A stretch of DNA of 64,000 bases from Rhynchopus euleeides (lineage: Eukaryota; Euglenozoa; Diplonemea; Diplonemida; Diplonemidae), in contig OY723262.1 of assembly GCA_963210315.1 (NCBI GenBank), forward strand, positions 2,108,001 through 2,172,000, read 5' to 3'. Under the pieces are notes generated by a model. It worked only from the letters and a program-made list of their open reading frames with translations, had not been told where the DNA came from and ran no database searches. Below are positions 10,393 to 21,150 of the stretch, piece by piece; positions within the stretch are counted from its first letter, which is position 1; each line of letters starts with the position of its first letter. The position numbers were made by a program, and so were the translations under genes.

Positions 10393-13300
10393 GGTGTGGG
10401 GGGGGGCCTGCGGGTCAACATTATGCACTGTGAGACCCAGCCCCCAGGAGGCTTAAATACCAGGGAGAGTACCTAAAAGGGGGTCACACCCGCTCTTCGG
10501 GCGTGCTTCAGGCACTCTCCAAGATTTGGCTCCTGGTCGCTCCAGCGTCGGAGGCTGTACCTCACAGTGTGGGAACCCTTCTCCCTCTTCCCCTCCCCCC
10601 TTGTCAGAACCGGCAGGAAAACCCCGGCGCTTTCGACGCACCCTATATCTGTTGCTTCCTTGCCTTCTCTTTAAACATCTCCTTTGTATTGCTAGGGCAT
10701 CGGGGCATCGATACAGATCACGCGTCTCTGGGTGGAACCAAAACCTGCATTATTTATTTGTCGCACGCACACACCCGGAAAAATTCCGCTCGAACACGGC
10801 CAAAAAATTGTTCAAAATCGTTCAACAACCGCCTGGAAACAGCGGGCCCGAAGAACAGGGGGTGGGGTGTTCAGGGAAAGTTCAGGGGCACACATGAAGG
10901 GTGTCTAAAGTGCCAGTTCTCTGCCTGTCATTTTGCCGGGTTATTTCCTGCTTGTTCTGACCAGAGGGGCGGGGGGAGAGTGGTGGGGGGGTTTTTTTCC
11001 CGCGCCATTTTGTCTCTCTTGCCTGCGTCTCCGATGACTCTCTCTCTCTCTCTCTCCTTTCTTTTGGACCTTTCTTTTGCAAAACGGGGGGAACAAATAC
11101 GCAGCCTGCACTGGGCAGGCGGACACAACTGAATCCGAACAAAAGGAAATGGAGGTGGCAGGCTGCGGGGCTGCCAGCAGCCCAGAGGACACGCCGCGCA
11201 AAAAAAAAAAGGGAGTTACCCCACCCACAGCGGCCCTCAGAGATCTGAGGCAGCGTGTCCCTCCGAATCTACAATAACAGCGCATCATGTGCCTTGCTCT
11301 CTCGCCGGGGTTTCTTGTTGAAACCCGAATAAAATTTATTGGCCAGAAGAAACACACGGCGCGGTCGTACGGGGACGGACTCTCACACTCCGAGCCGGGT
11401 TGCAGTCTGGGAGCTGACTACCGCGCCGCGCACCGAAGGATGGTGCCCCACCTCCCCCACCCCTTTCTCACACGGGGCTGCTAGCAGCAGGCCAAGAATC
11501 GTTCTTCCTTCTCCTCCCTTCTCTCCAGTGCATGCTGCTCTGGTCCTCTGTCGTGTGTGTGCCGGGGTCGGTGTTCGGGTGGAGCGCAGTCCCACCGCTA
11601 ACATGCATGGTGTGCATGATGTGTGTGTCTAATGGAGGTTCGCATCGAGAGCATGGTTCTCGAGCAGGGCTCTTTCGGGGTTTCAGCTCCACCGCCTGAC
11701 ACATTGCCAGGTTGGAAAAAAAAGCAGGCGTGCGTGTGGCGTGGTCTGGTGTGGTGGTGGTGAAAATATTGTGTTCTTCCCGCCTCCACCCCCCCCCCCC
11801 CCCCCGGGGGCACGAGTGAAGGGTGATCATTCTTGTGCTCCCTTCAAATTCGATTTCACTACCCCCCCCCCCCCCCCGGGGGAAGCAAAGAAATATACTC
11901 AAAAACATGGGGCAGAACGGGTCTGTGTAGGAGCCTCGCTCTTACAGTGCCTGTGATTGTCGACACCAAAAAAAAACAATCCCCAAAAAATCATCGAGGG
12001 GGGGGGTGGGGCAACGCGAATCATCACGAAAAAGGAAAAGGCCCATGTTGTCCCCCCCACCGCACACCCTCCCCTCCCAAAAGGGGGTTGGGGGAGGGGG
12101 GGGGGGGTGGAACTCGAATCCCACCCACCACAGCAAACAACAGCGATTCTCTTCTCTCTATCTCTGTTTTTTTCGCCCCTTTTCTATACCCATATGATTT
12201 TCAAGACTCTGCCTGGTGTAATGTACGAGTTTTTCGCATCTCGTATTGATTCTTCTATATTTGTCGAGAGCTGTGCTCACACACGAAGGGTGTGTGGCGT
12301 CCGAAAGCGGGGAGTTGTGTGGTGTGTGTAGGGTGTGGTGTGCGTGTGGTGGGTGGAAGCAGTTGTTGCACGCGATCGATGTAACGCATCTCTCCCCACA
12401 CCACCTTCTCCTCCCGCCCCGCCCCCCTTCTGTTGTATTTCAGCCCACCTCTTTTTCTTTTCTTTCTTCTTTTTGAAGACTTTCTTCTTTCTAGTTTTTT
12501 TTATTGCAGGCTTTACGCAGGTTTTCTTCCCTACCACACACAACCCTCCCCACCCCCCTCTCCGACGGAGGAGAAGCATTTCCCCCCCTCTTTCACTCCC
12601 TCGCACTCAGCCCCCCCACCGGGACATTGCGACATGTCCTGTAATCACAACACGCATGAACAGCAGTGGGACATGACTCGCGCAGGATCTGCTTGCGGAC
12701 CTGTCTACTTGTTCTCTCTCAGAGCGTGGTCACCACCCACACACTCCACACGTGAGTCAGCAACTGTGCGCAGTGTGTAGAACAAACAGAGCAGTAGCCT
12801 GGGGAGGGGGAGGGGGTGCTCTTGATGGGATATCCACTGCGACGCACACAAGCAGGCAGGGATGAGTGTATCCGCGTGACTTGGTCGCGGGGGGGCCTCG
12901 GCTTGTCAGTCGCTCTCTTCAACAGCCTCGGGAGGGGGGGGGGGTTGAGGGGGAATTGGCACTGCTCAAAGCTCGCTGGTTTCAAAAAAAAGCACAAAAA
13001 AAGCACAAAAAAACAAGGCAAAAACCAAAGCAAAAAAAATCAGCCGTATATCACAAGCATACAGCGAAGCCCACCCTCCACCCCCTCTGTTTTAAACCAT
13101 TGCTCTCAGGGGTGGCTTGCGACTCTGTCAACATGCGGCTCCAGAAGGGGATGTCCGGTCGCAGCAGAAAAACGACGAAGACAACCACACAGGCCGCAAA
13201 AAAAAATGCGGCGTTGGGGAAAAGGGGGGAGGGGAAGGAGGTAGGTGGGGCGGAGATGAGGTGCAGGGCTTCATTGGAGGCAGGGAATCGAGTTTTGGCC

Positions 13301-13702
13301 TGCGAGACATCATCCCCTTCCCCCCACCCCACCCCCACCCGACCTTCCCCCCGCCCCAGCGAAGCTGCTAAAAAAGGGCAGAAGGTGGGGGCACAGGATA
13401 TCCCCTTCTATCCCCACACACCCACATCTCCCTCCCCCCCACCCGTCTTCTCTCTCTCTCTCTCTTGCAAAAAAAATATTAAAAATGCTGGTGGGGTGAC
13501 AAACAAAACTGTGCCAGTGTGTGCCGTCATTTTTGTGCGGGCGGATCGATTGTCTGCACGTCACATCAAAATGCCTCTCACCACCCTATGGGCATCTTGA
13601 GGCCCGCTCCTGACGTCTCGGATGCTGCCCTGCCTGCATTTGAGAGTGAAGGGGATGCCGTCTCTACATGGGGCTTCGCTGTTGGCAAGTTTTCGGCAAA
13701 GT

Positions 13703-13739
13703 TTGGCGGTTTTCTCCTATAAATAGGAGGAAACGCCAA
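13703..13739. repeat. Hairpin with TATAAATA in the loop
   Basis: The left arm TTGGCGGTTTTCTCCTA and right arm TAGGAGGAAACGCCAA pair almost perfectly around a short AT-rich loop. No terminal repeats or gene neighbour explain it. It may be a remnant of a small palindromic element. Confidence 0.6.
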
Positions 13740-14137
13740 CAAAAAAAACGCGCCGTTTTCTGCACCGTAGCGAACGTATCTCACACTTGCTTTTTCTCGC
13801 TTCCCATGATTATATACTATCGGCGCTGTCCCATAGAGGGTCTTTGTGGCACCGCCGCTTCTTTGTTTATTTTTTTGCCGAATCTGGTCCCGTCAGGTAT
13901 CAGGCAAAAAAACAAACGAGGAAGAAAAAAGATCACAAAATATATTGAACACAAATCTGGCAGAACGAAACAACAACAAAAAAAAATGATAAGCAGGAAC
14001 CGGAAAAAAAATATAACCCAAAAGAAAATAAGTCATTATAACATACTCCAAAAGAAACAGAACCCTGCCCGAAATAAAATCAGAAAAGGGGAAGAAGGGG
14101 TGGGGATGGGGGGGGGGGGGGTGATGCAAAAAAGTAG

Positions 14138-14200
14138 AACCTGCTGGCGCTCGTCCCACCAGACCGACGGGATGCGAGCAGGCACCGAGCCCTGTATCTA
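14138..14200 (+). repeat. SINE-like dispersed repeat fragment
   Basis: Carries CCTGCTGGCGCTCGTCCCAC and then GCGAGCAGGCACCGAGCCC. It matches, with changes, the better preserved copy at 62706-62788, and part recurs at 14370-14410. No tRNA-like fold is evident. Confidence 0.35.
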
Positions 14201-14954
14201 ACAACAGTGGGCAAGCTAAAACATACGGATGCTTCAGGAGACTGGGCTGCCGTGTTGCGGGTTTGAGCAGTGTGGTGGAAGTCGCTTCAATAGCGGGTCT
14301 CCTCCAGATCAGGAGAGAGAGTGTGTCTCGCTGGGTCTCCACCCCGCTGCATGCGATAAGATTCACAGTACAACAGGACGCGCGCAGGCACCGGGCCCGC
14401 TCTCCTACCAACAGAAAGTGAGTCTACACCGCTACAATAACCGTTCAAAAAAAAACCGTTGCTATGCAAGAAGATTCACCGTGTGTGCTTTGTGTGTGTG
14501 TGTGTTTTTTTTTGCCGTGAGCCGGCTTCAGTTTTCATTTCCCCATTTCCCCGTTTTCCATGATCCCATCCGCCCTCTCCCACTCACCCGCACCCACACC
14601 CTCCCCATCCCACAACTACCCCCCCACCCCGTTCCTCCCTACCTACCTTCCTCCCTCCCCAATCTCCGTTGTTCTGACAGTATGTCTTCGGTATCTTTCG
14701 GGTAGTCTTTCGAACGGCATGATCCATGCCTCTCCATTTGTTGCGCGGTTGTTGTTGCTGTTGTTGACGATTCTGCTTTCTTTTTTTTTCTTTTGCTCTC
14801 GGGAAGGGAGCAGGCACGTAGCTTGAAATCGGATTTTCAGATTTTTGCTGGTTCTGCTGGTCTGGGGTATTTTCCGGCGCTTCGGCCATAATCTTGTCCT
14901 GACCGAACACCGGGTTCTCCGGAGCGCGTCCGGAGGCACGGAGTACACAGCGCC

Positions 14955-15071
14955 ACAGTGGGTCTTCGCTACGGTGCCGAAACGGTGTGTTCGTGCATTT
15001 CCTATGTATGCATATGGAAGAAATCGCCGAACTTTGACGAAAACTCGACGGTAGCGAAGAACCCCACAGTC
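14955..15071. mobile_element. MITE, about 115 bp, GTGGGTCTTCGCTAC ends
   Basis: Left CACAGTGGGTCTTCGCTACG and right GGTAGCGAAGAACCCCACAG are imperfect inverted repeats. It belongs, by its ends, to the same family as the elements at 3197, 7146 and 34888. It lies 20 bp before hairpin core copy 3. Confidence 0.55.
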
Positions 15072-15090
15072 GCATATTGACAAGCACAAG

Positions 15091-15155
15091 CCACAGGGGG
15101 GTCTGGGGGGCGGAGCCCCCCAGCCGCCGGAGGCCACGGTAGTGAACATCTGTTC
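15091..15155 (+). repeat. GC-rich hairpin core repeat, copy 3
   Basis: Full core starting CCACAGGGGGGTCTGGGGGG and ending TAGTGAACATCTGTTC. It is preceded by GACAAGCACAAG, a segment shared with copy 4. It is a single copy here, not part of a dimer. Confidence 0.8.
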
Positions 15156-15328
15156 CTTCCGGGCTGAACACGGTGTGGATCTCTCCGACATCAGGTCGGA
15201 ACCCAGTCCTGCGCGGGAAGCAGTCATCGGGAGCCGAAATCCTCGTGGTTCGGGCCTGCTGCAGGGTACATCTTCGGCCTGGTGTGAGGGAAAACCCCCC
15301 CACCAAAAAAAATTCTGGGGTTTCCCGG

Positions 15329-16224
15329 ATTTATACCAGGCTTGCTCCGTATTCCTTGAAAAATAGCCAAAATCCCGGAAATGTATTCCTGCTTTTTTCT
15401 AAGGATTTTTGCCTTGGATTTCGGACCCAGCAGTTCCCTGTGCCAGTCCCACAACCTCACGCAGTGCACCGCCTTGGAAAATTCTGTCACAAATCACTCA
15501 TGGGCGCTCGTTTCGGCACGACTGCCGCGACCGGAACCGCATGGTGAAGGCCTCCTCGATCGAGACCACCACTGGCAGCCCCAGGCCCGGTAGCTCGCCA
15601 TCCTCGGCCAAACACACTGTCGGCAATGACCGCCTTATTGTCATTGCAATGTAAGGCGCGTACGACCGATACATGCGATGGTTGCCTCAACAGCATGAGG
15701 CGCTGCGCGGCTTGATGACCTCCTGTAGGGTCGGCGCCACCTGACAGTTCCCACTGGTTCGACTCGCTAGATGGGGTATCCGGCGTCCACGGCTCATCTC
15801 TCCTGTGGCCAGTGATCCCGCCATCATCAGCTGCCAGATGAAAGCAAAAAATGGGTTTCGGGACCGGTTTTTCCAACGACACCCCTTCTTGACATGCCAT
15901 AGTGGCATACACGTAAGGACTTGGTGATAAGACAGGCACAAGCCACAGGGGGGTCTGGGGGGCAGAGCCCCCCAGCCGCCGGAGGCCACGGTAGTGAACA
16001 TCTGGGTCTTGGCTGGAAAGAACATCGGTTTTTTGGGCTGCCGGGAAGAAACAGAAAAGGGGCGGGTGTCTGGAGGACTCATCCCCACCCCCCTCGGATA
16101 AAGTTTCCTAAAGAAAATCCTTAGAAAAAAATAAATTTCCCCTCCTAAAAATCCTTAGAAAAAAATCGAGAAATTTCGGAGAGTGTATTCCGTATTCCAT
16201 GTTAGGAGCAAGCCTGATTTATAC
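15329..16224. mobile_element. Inverted-repeat element, about 0.9 kb, TTCTAAGGATTTTT arms
   Basis: The left arm (about 15329-15420) starts TTTATACCAGGCTTGCTCCG and ends CTTTTTTCTAAGGATTTTTG. The right arm (about 16100-16224), reverse complemented, starts GTATAAATCAGGCTTGCTCC and contains two copies of TTTTTTCTAAGGATTTTT. Both arms also carry GTATTCC. One hairpin core lies inside (15943-16003). The interior has no gene with codon bias, although short frames pass through it. This looks like the same family as the candidate at 1.9-3.1 kb. I could not define a target duplication. Confidence 0.6.
15943..16003 (+). repeat. GC-rich hairpin core repeat, copy 4
   Basis: CCACAGGGGGGTCTGGGGGG, a hairpin with loop AGA instead of GGA, then the conserved GCCGCCGGAGGCCACGGTAG. 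It sits inside the 15.3-16.2 kb inverted-repeat element. Confidence 0.8.
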
Positions 16225-16484
16225 TTTTTTTTTCCCCCCCAGACCAGCAACATAGGCAACTGCTGGTCTCGAGACCAGCTGGACCCCCCAAGCTACATGC
16301 CTGGAAGGGAGTGGCGGGAGGTGGGGTGGTGGGAAGGAGAGGGGGTGTGTCCCTCCACATTAACGGCAGTGCCGGCAACTGCTTGTTTTCCATATATTTT
16401 TGAGTCTCCTTGAAGGAGGATTCTTCATATTCCTGGATTTCCCGAATTTCCTGGATTTCCCCTGGCCCCTTAGGCGATTTCAGG

Positions 16485-16547
16485 GCGGACAGGGCGGACA
16501 TATCCGGACCGGAAATCCGGGTGTCCGGATGTCCGGGTCCAATTTTG
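16485..16547. repeat. GGACATGTCC-type palindrome cluster, left
   Basis: Degenerate short palindromes (GGGCGGACA, GGACATATCCGG, TGTCCGGATGTCCGGG) followed by CCAATTTTGAC and a C run. The same motif family, denser, lies beyond the hAT-like pair at 19974-20165 and again ends in CCAATTTTGAC plus a C run. The two clusters bracket the hAT-like pair. Confidence 0.6.
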
Positions 16548-16561
16548 ACCCCCCCCCCCCC

Positions 16562-17668
16562 CAGGGGTGTAAATAAGGCCGACTCCCGACTCCCGACTCG
16601 CGCCGGATCTTTTGGGATTGGGAGGGTTGCCTTGCTTCCCTTAGGGAATGTGCGGTATTAGGCACCCCATGGCCAAAATGACCCCACTGCGATCCGCACA
16701 GACTCCAAATATTCAAAAGAAAGGGTTTTTGGAACACCCGAGGAGGGGGGGTCCCGATGGGTGGGTGGGGGTGTAGGGGTCCCGCTGGGTGGGACATGGT
16801 GTGTGCCTCCCAGTCATCTTCTTCATTACCGGTCTCTGAACTGGGGTGAGTTCATTGCCAAACCACTGCTGTGAATACGGCGCCCCTTTCCCGCCCCTTT
16901 TGCCAGATCCTGGCAGCTCCCAAGAAGAGTTGTGTTCCGCCCCCATCAGGTGGTTGAGCATACCACAGCGCACACGTGCACAACCACACACACTCCACAC
17001 AGATGCGTCACACATGTGACGCAACTGTTGCGACACACAACATGCCTCAGGTAGAGGCAGTAGTGTTTGACTCACAGCCAACATAGCTCTCAGTGGGGCC
17101 GTGGATGGTGTGGATGCATCCATGCATGCATCCACGGCATCCAGGGATGCCCGAAAATGTCAAAAAATGGATTTTTGATTTGGCATACAGGCATTCATCC
17201 ACTGCAGGCAGGCCTGCATGCAGGGCTTCGGAGCTCCAGGCTGTGTGTGGATGCATCCACAAAATTTGTGGATGCATGCGCTGCATGCACGGGAAATACT
17301 GAGAGCTATGCAGCCAAATACTGCTGCCGTGAGTGAGGTGCTCGCAGCGTGTGGGGCGCTGCGGGCGAACTGGGGGGTTGGCTGGGACAGCCAACATGGC
17401 GCTGTGCGTCGCGTGCTTCTTCGCGGACCACCTCGCACGCGGGAAGACCCCGCAAGCGCCGAGTCAGTCCGCCCTGACCGAATGGTGGGCGACTGCTGGA
17501 GGGTCCATGGGACTCTCCACGGCAGAGGTGGCCGTACTACAGGATGCGTGCAGGATTGAGTAGGGTTTGAGACCGCCCGTCCCCCCCAGCCCCCCACCCC
17601 AGGTACCTTAGGTGACTGTAAATAACCGACTCCCGACTCCTGACCCCCAAACCTTATTTACAGCCCTG
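16562..17668. mobile_element. hAT-like non-autonomous element, copy 1
   Basis: A 1107-bp element bounded by CAGGGGTGTAAATAAGG and CCTTATTTACAGCCCTG, 17-bp inverted ends of the CAGGG type seen in hAT transposons. Subterminal GACTCCCGACTCCCGACTC repeats lie inside each end. The middle has several GGATGCATCC palindromes (about 17110-17140 and 17245-17285). It lies between C runs, so any 8-bp target duplication would be all C and cannot be read. It contains one unit of the dispersed GTGACCCCACTGYGATCCGC repeat. A 76-codon frame (17333-17563) reads like a plausible protein piece, but there is no transposase. Confidence 0.7.
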
Positions 17669-18370
17669 CCCCCCCCCCAGGGCTGTAAATAAGGTTTGGG
17701 GGTCAGGAGTCGGGAGTCGGGAGTCGGTTATTTACAGTCACCTAAGGTACCTGGGGTGGGGGGCTGGGGGGGACGGGCGGTCTCAAACCCTACTCAATCC
17801 TGCACGCATCCTGTAGTACGGCCACCTCTGCCGTGGAGAGTCCCATGGACCCTCCAGCAGTCGCCCACCATTCGGTCAGGGCGGACTGACTCGGCGCTTG
17901 CGGGGTCTTCCCGCGTGCGAGGTGGTCCGCGAAGAAGCACGCGACGCACAGCGCCATGTTGGCTGTCCCAGCCAACCCCCCACTTCGCCCGCAGCGCCCC
18001 ACACGCTGCGAGCACCTCACTCACGGCAGCAGTATTTGGCTGCATAGCTCTCAGTATTTCCCGTGCATGCAGCGCATGCATCCACAAATTTTGTGGATGC
18101 ATCCACACACAGCCTGGAGCTCCGAAGCCCTGCATGCAGGCCTGCCTGCAGTGGATGAATGCCTGTATGCCAAATCAAAAATCCATTTTTTGACATTTTC
18201 GGGCATCCCTGGATGCCGTGGATGCATGCATGGATGCATCCACACCATCCACGGCCCCACTGAGAGCTATGTTGGCTGTGAGTCAAACACTACTGCCTCT
18301 ACCTGAGGCATGTTGTGTGTCGCAACAGTTGCGTCACATGTGTGACGCATCTGTGTGGAGTGTGTGTGGG

Positions 18371-18725
18371 TGTGGTTATAAAGTTTTAAGGCGGTGTCGC
18401 CCTGCACGGGCAGTAGCACCTCCCCTTCAGTATCGCACTCCCGAAGGATTCCCCAACACGACGTGACACCGGTTTCGACGCGTACTCTTCGTACCCCTCC
18501 CCCCGGCCGCGTCTCTTCAGCGAAGAACCGGGGATAATCGGACCAGGGCTAGCTAAACCCTGGTGGTGTCACGGGTGGGGTTGGAGAGGGAGAAAAGGAA
18601 GAAATGAAGTTGCGAAAAAGTCAAACACTGACACGTGAAATCAATAAAAAAGCGGTATATATCGCCCCCTTGCTGCGACAAAGACACTAAATAGTCAGGC
18701 CGCTCCAAGAGTCTTGAGGGCTTGA
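18371..18725. repeat. Left terminal direct repeat
   Basis: 355 bp starting TGTGGTTATAAAG and ending CTTGAGGGCTTGA. It carries TATATA and AATAAA motifs near 18643-18662. It pairs with 19168-19522. Confidence 0.8.
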
Positions 18726-19167
18726 AGGAAGAAACAGGTTGCTGATGAGTCTCAGGAGCAGGCACCTTTTGTCCGCCCACATGACCTTCGCCCGAAGGCG
18801 AACCTCGTCCAGCTTGGCTCGATCGCCACAGAGAAGGGGATCATTCTCCGCTGTGGTGAACATCTTAAAAACCGAGGGTGCAGAGGTGGGGCAGCCCACT
18901 GGTGCGACAGCAGACCGCCCCCGGATAGCTATAACTAGTGCATAGGAAGAATACGACGGCACACGCAACAGATGCCGAAGGCACAACGGCGGGTCACTTT
19001 TAACCACCAGAGGAGTGGCACTCCCGAGGGGTGGGGTAGGGGGGAAGTCACAACACTTTCGAAGGAAGAAAAGGGGCAAATGGGATGTTTTGTGCAAGGT
19101 AGAAAGGAAGTCACAACATGAGGCAGGGGGGATTGCTCATCAGGCCTGGGGGAATAGAGGGTTTGTG

Positions 19168-19522
19168 TGTGGTTACAAAGTTTTAAGGCGGTGTCGCCCT
19201 GCACGGGCAGTAGCACCTCCCCTTCAGTATCGCACTCCCGAAGGATTCCCCAACACGACGTGCCACCGGTTTCGACGCGTACTCTTCGTACCCCTCCCCC
19301 CGGCCGCGTCTCTTCAGCGAAGAACCGGGGATAATCGGACCAGGGCTAGCTAAACCCTGGTGGTGTCACGGGTGGGGTTGGAGAGGGAGAAAAGGAAGAA
19401 ATGAAGTTGCGAAAAAGTCAAACACTGACACGTGAAATCAATAAAAAAGCGGTATATATCGCCCCCTTGCTGCGACAAAGACACTAAATAGTCAGGCCGC
19501 TCCAAGAGTCTTGAGGGCTTGA
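19168..19522. repeat. Right terminal direct repeat
   Basis: 355 bp, same length as the left copy, with two substitutions found by eye. It is preceded by a purine-rich stretch (GGGGGAATAGAGGG) that could act as a polypurine tract. Confidence 0.8.
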
Positions 19523-19973
19523 GTGTGTGTGGGTGTGCACGTGTGCGCTGCGGTATGCTCAACCACCTGATGGGGGCGGAACACAACTCTTCTTGGGAGC
19601 TGCCAGGATCTGGCAAAAGGGGCGGGAAAGGGGCGCCGTATTCACAGCAGTGGTTTGGCAATGAACTCACCCCAGTTCAGAGACCGGTAATGAAGAAGAT
19701 GACTGGGAGGCACACACCATGTCCCACCCAGCGGGACCCCCACACCCCCACCCACCCATCGGGACCCCCCCTCCTCGGGTGTTCCAAAAACCCTTTCTTT
19801 TGAATATTTGGAGTCTGTGCGGATCGCAGTGGGGTCATTTTGGCCATGGGGTGCCTAATACCGCACATTCCCTAAGGGAAGCAAGGCAACCCTCCCAATC
19901 CCAAAAAATCCGGCGCGAGTCGGGAGTCGGGAGTCGGCCTTATTTACACCCCTGCCCCCCCCCCCCCCCCCCG

Positions 19974-20165
19974 GACATTTCCCGAATTTCCCGCCCGGAC
20001 ATGTCCGGGCGGACATCCGGACATCCAGAAATGTCCGCCCCGGACAGGGCGGACATGTCCGGGCGGACATTTTCTGGTGTCCGGATGTCCGGGCGGACAT
20101 GTCCGGATCCGGAAATTCGGGAAATCCAATTTTGACCCCCCCCCCCCCCGGACATGTCCGGCCAG
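19974..20165. repeat. GGACATGTCCGG palindrome array
   Basis: About 190 bp made of many overlapping GGACATGTCC, GGACATCC and GGGCGGACA motifs, each fully or partly palindromic. It ends in CCAATTTTGAC, a C run and a further GGACATGTCCGG. It resembles the smaller cluster at 16485-16547. Possibly the end of an element that the hAT-like pair entered. Confidence 0.7.
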
Positions 20166-20257
20166 GACCTCAATAGTTTGATTTTTGGTCCAGAAAATAG
20201 TTTGAAAATTTTTGAAATCTGGGTGCCCAAAAAAAAATTTCCTAAGACCGGCGATTT

Positions 20258-20615
20258 GTAGGGGGACCCTTTCGAATTTTTTTTTGGGGAAGGGTAAATT
20301 GAACGTTTTTGGCCAAATGAAGCCACTGCGACCATTCCCGGGCCTCGGAAATCAGATTTTGGCCCCTCAAATGCGGTGCCGGTCCGGACAAAAAACCGAA
20401 AAAATCCCCAGAGACCTGTCCTAATCCGGGGTGCCAGTAGGGGGGACCTTTCGATTTTTTTTTCGAGGAGAGGTCAATTGAACGTTTTTGGACATCTGAG
20501 GCCACTGCGACCATTCCCAGGCCTCGGAAATGAGATTTTTGGCCCTCAAATGGGGTACCAGTCCCCACGAAATTCCGAAAAAAATCATGAAAATCGAAAG
20601 GTCCCACGCACCAAC
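20258..20615 (+). repeat. Tandem repeat, about 179-bp period
   Basis: Two units start at about 20258 and 20437. Each begins GTAGGGGGGACCTTTCG (with small changes), then a T run, GGTAAATTGAACGTTTTTGG or close, CCACTGCGACCATTCCC, GGCCTCGGAAAT and a TTTTGGCCC segment. A third partial start (GTAAGGGGGACCTTTTCG) lies at 21117-21150. A related segment in reverse complement is at about 40085-40190, inside the recombinase element. Confidence 0.7.
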
Positions 20616-21150
20616 CAAAAATCGTCAAAAATGGACATGTCATACGCAGCAAGGGGGCAAACCACTCCCCAATGCTCAATGATTCCACGGCAAGCCAGAT
20701 TTTCTGATCAATTGGTTTGTTTGAGCATGTTCCTGGCCCTTGTTTGGAAAGTAGATGACCCCTGGCTGGAGAGGACGGTTGTGCTCGACCGGACGGAGAG
20801 AGAACCTTCTCCATATCCACCTCCACTCCACAATGCCACAAGTGGCAGGAAGGCCGGGTGTTACAGGCCTCAACCAGGGTTCCAAGGCTCTCCACTTCCT
20901 GGCTGCGTCAGGGATCACCGGGTACAGCGAGCAGGATTCCCTGTCCTGACACCCCAGCATGTACCACCGGAAGAACCCGAAACAGCAGCCGCCCCTCATG
21001 GGGGTTGCAAGAGGCACGGAAATCGTTCAAATCGGACCAAGTCCGAAAATCCGGCACTTTCTTGGGTACAAATTGCGGTCCGAAATTTTCCGATTTTTTG
21101 AAAAAAGGCTAATTCTGTAAGGGGGACCTTTTCGAATTTTTTTTTCGGGC

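Larger units (their letters stand above)
10103..14950. other. Gene-free spacer, 4.8 kb
   Basis: No gene is supported. Contents: C18 near 10150, C17 near 11792, C18 near 11860, (CT)n at 11038-11057 and 13451-13465, and several A-rich and T-rich tracts. A single ACGGCCAAAAAATTGTTCAA-type fragment lies at 10796-10832. There is also a hairpin at 13703-13739 and SINE-like fragments at about 14138-14200 and 14370-14410. The long frames at 10503-11132 and 12866-13600 run through homopolymers and lack codon bias. Confidence 0.55.
18371..19522. mobile_element. Direct-terminal-repeat element (TRIM-like or Penelope-like), 1.15 kb
   Basis: Two 355-bp direct repeats, 18371-18725 and 19168-19522, flank a 442-bp interior. 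I found two substitutions between them (TTATAAAG/TTACAAAG and ACGTGACACC/ACGTGCCACC). The element is flanked by GTGTGTGTGGG at 18360-18370 and 19523-19533. The partner hAT arm near 16982-16994 shows the empty site with one copy. The repeats begin TGTGGTTA and end GGGCTTGA, so they lack the usual TG...CA. They contain AATAAA and TATATA. No coding region for reverse transcriptase is present. An 11-bp duplication is longer than the 4-6 bp of normal LTR elements, so an LTR miniature is only one option. Confidence 0.75.
17678..19954. mobile_element. hAT-like element, copy 2, inverted and interrupted
   Basis: Reverse-complement copy of the element at 16562-17668, separated from it by nine C. By eye the two are nearly identical across the arms; one visible difference is GAACTGG versus GAAGTGG. 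The copy is split by an insertion: 17678-18370 and 19534-19954 are transposon sequence, and 18371-19533 is the inserted direct-repeat element plus one duplicated target. Together the two copies form a giant palindrome centred near 17673 that could extrude as a cruciform. Confidence 0.75.

Noticed and set aside
10503..11132. 209-codon plus-strand frame
   Set aside because: Crosses homopolymer and microsatellite sequence, changes character every few dozen residues and has no coding bias.
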